64,000 bases of DNA, taken from Prosapia bicincta (Eukaryota > Arthropoda > Insecta > Hemiptera > Cercopidae). The DNA lies in contig JBAIZL010000005.1 in NCBI GenBank assembly GCA_036971475.1, positions 175,564,386 to 175,628,385 of the forward strand, written 5' to 3'. How positions within the stretch are numbered: the stretch's first letter is position 1; each line of letters opens with the position of its first letter. Below are positions 62,262 through 64,000 of this stretch, piece after piece. Both the position numbers and the translations under genes were made by a program. The notes beneath the pieces are model-generated. The model ran no database searches. It worked only from the letters and a program-made list of their open reading frames with translations, and was not told where the DNA came from.

Positions 62262-64000
62262 TCAGATAATTAGCATTTTGATGGAATATAATATACATTT
62301 ATGGCTTAGTATGATAAGTAACAAAACATTTTGTGTGGAGTCCAACTCACATTTTCGGCATCTAGTTGTACTTTTAGTGTGGCACAGCCCACACCATGTT
62401 TGCTTTTCTTGGGGAACTACAAAATGATCCAAACGATCAAACCTAGAGTCTTCTTTAACGTGTTTTGATGTCCGTACTGCTCTAGATGAGCGACCAAAGG
62501 TCTCCAGCAAATTGCTAGCCAGTCTTCTCCGAAAAGCTAAATGGTCTAGTTTCCCTCCAGAAAGTCGGCGAAGTTGCCAAGCATTTTGCTCTGCACTGTC
62601 TATGCAATCACTTATTAAAGGAAAATACCACTTTTTACCCCTGTTCTGAATACGGTACAGACTTACATTCTGATCATATCGGTCAACTCCACCCATTTTT
62701 TGTTATATTTGTATAAGTACATGTTTCTTTTCATGCTGAGAGAATCTTTTAACCTGTTGCATCGGCTTCACACAATCAGTATTTGAAGCAACTATGACAG
62801 TGCTATTATCATTCCATTTTGCAATTATAATATTTTTGTTTTTATCAGTTTAGTAGTCCAATGTACCTCTACTATATTTTTTGAAAACCACATTATTTTC
62901 CAATGGACATTTTGCAATTCGGTCTTCACGCATTGTACATGTTGCCCTAATGTTTTTTTCTTCAGTTCTCCTAACAAAGGCAAGCCACCAAAGAAGTTAT
63001 CAATAAATATATGGTAAGGAAAGTGACCATTTTGTCTCAACACATCAGTGTAATGCAACACCACAGATGCTCCAAGCCCCAAATGAGCATATGCTGGGTC
63101 TAGAGTTTCAGATTTTCCTTGATATGGGTCATTCCAAATGGCATAACCTTTAGTTGTTGCACCAACCCAAATTTTGTACCCGTACCGAATTGGTTTATTT
63201 CTTATAAACTGTTTTAGGCTGTTCCGCCCAAAATATGGCACCATTGACTCGTCAACCGATTGATGTTCTTGGTGAGGGGCATTATCAAAAAAATTTTGTT
63301 AAGAATATTATACAAGGGTCATTTTTTCTAATTTGTCATTATCACATACATGTAAGTTTGAAATGATAAATTCAAATCTATCCCTAGAAATAGATTTGCA
63401 GACTAACTCATTGTGGGTTTCAAGCGATGATTCCCAAAACATCCTTCTACGAGGTAATTGGACATATCCACTCAAAAGGAGGACTCCTAAAACACTTCTT
63501 CTCATCCTCTGTCACATCTCCCATTCGGTTTCGTAAAGCTGCATAGCGGTTTAGTGGTTTGTTTTTTCTACTAACAAGGCAACTACATTGTCATCAAAAA
63601 ATAGAGAGAAATGCTCCAATGGAGTTAAATCATTATAAACTACTTGTCTATCATACCAAATTGTGTGATCCGGCTGAAGATCGTCATTGCACCAATCGTA
63701 GGATATGGTTTTATTTTTGAAGTTTTTGGGAACATGCCGTTTTTTTATAGTTTTTCTTTTTTTGATGACATTTTAGCCTTTTCAGGAGGCTTCTCAGAAG
63801 ATTCATCATTTTCGGACAAAATGTAAGGTTCTGCATTAGAAGGTATTGTGTCAATACCTTGTGTAGATTGTAAAGCATGGTTATCTCTAATACCTTCAAT
63901 TATAGTGCACACCTTCTCATCAGGTTCCTCATACACATGACACAACTCAGCAGGTGCCAAGAGCTGATTTCCTGGCAGGTTATTGATTGTAGGATTGTCT
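62262..64000 (-). pseudogene. piggyBac-type transposase (PGBD-like), frameshifted, N-terminus beyond the window
   Basis: Read on the minus strand in order: PGNQLLAPAELCHVYEEPDE at the window edge, an acidic region, TISYDWCNDD, PLEHFSLFFDDNVV, VTEDEKK, LLLSGYVQLPRRRMFWE, HNELVCKSISRDRFEFIISN, SVDESMVPYFGR, RYGYKIWVG, HIFIDNFFGGLPLL, MGGVDRYDQN, and a cysteine-rich C-terminus CGLCHTKSTTRCRKCE. These follow the piggyBac order. All three catalytic Asp positions remain: SVDES (codon at 63251-63253), FIDNF (62999-63001) and GGVDR (62682-62684). The frame changes several times (near 63745, between about 63480 and 63560, near 63300, and between 62825 and 62700), so it is a dead copy. TTAA-flanked ends were not found inside the window. 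Its position upstream of the BMP-like gene has no evident meaning. Confidence 0.85.

Overview
The window is AT-rich, intron-bearing, repeat-dense animal DNA. The gene type, the arthropod-style core promoter, the TTAGG-like tracts and the mix of transposable elements (Penelope-like, hAT, pogo, piggyBac, tRNA-derived SINEs) point to an arthropod, most likely an insect. Nothing suggests a bacterium, plasmid or virus.

Only one host gene can be supported. It is a TGF-beta/BMP-family ligand on the minus strand. Exon 1 (54839-55094, signal peptide and start of the propeptide) and exon 2 (12938-13929, rest of the propeptide) join in phase across an intron of about 40.9 kb. A third exon with the cystine-knot ligand should follow beyond exon 2, but none is visible down to position 1, so it is probably outside the window. 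Layout and short motifs suggest the BMP3/GDF10 class. An initiator plus DPE-like core promoter sits at about 55246-55280, and two short upstream ORFs lie in the 5' UTR. Nearly everything else is therefore intron 2 (1-12937), intron 1 (13930-54838) or 5' flank (55.3-64 kb) of this gene.

Region by region: 1-2 kb, a Penelope-like element (PLE) tail; 2.2-3.2 kb, a 75-bp minisatellite; 5.6-5.9 kb, a foldback repeat; 6.7-7.9 kb, a PLE tail between TA tracts; 10.3-12.1 kb, a minisatellite split by a hAT insertion with an 8-bp target duplication; 14.6-16.5 kb, tRNA-derived SINE pieces; 19.4-20 kb, a minisatellite; 21-22.2 kb, pogo-type MITEs; 23.8-25.2 kb, a minisatellite split by a palindrome; 26.3-26.9 kb, a third PLE tail; 32.2-34.9 kb, a 30-bp minisatellite; 40.2-41.6 kb, a pure (AC)n tract of about 1.36 kb; 44-49.3 kb, a palindrome and large minisatellites; 51.2-53.2 kb, 54-bp and 25-bp arrays; 56-59.6 kb, palindromes and foldbacks; 62.2-64 kb, a broken piggyBac transposase.

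The most interesting signal is a recurring motif of hammerhead-ribozyme type (a CUGANGA-like box, a small hairpin, then GAAA, enclosed by a complementary stem). It lies downstream of all three PLE GIY-YIG fragments and inside at least four separate palindromes. Hammerhead motifs are known from PLEs; copies carried in free-standing palindromes, some inserted in minisatellites, deserve testing.
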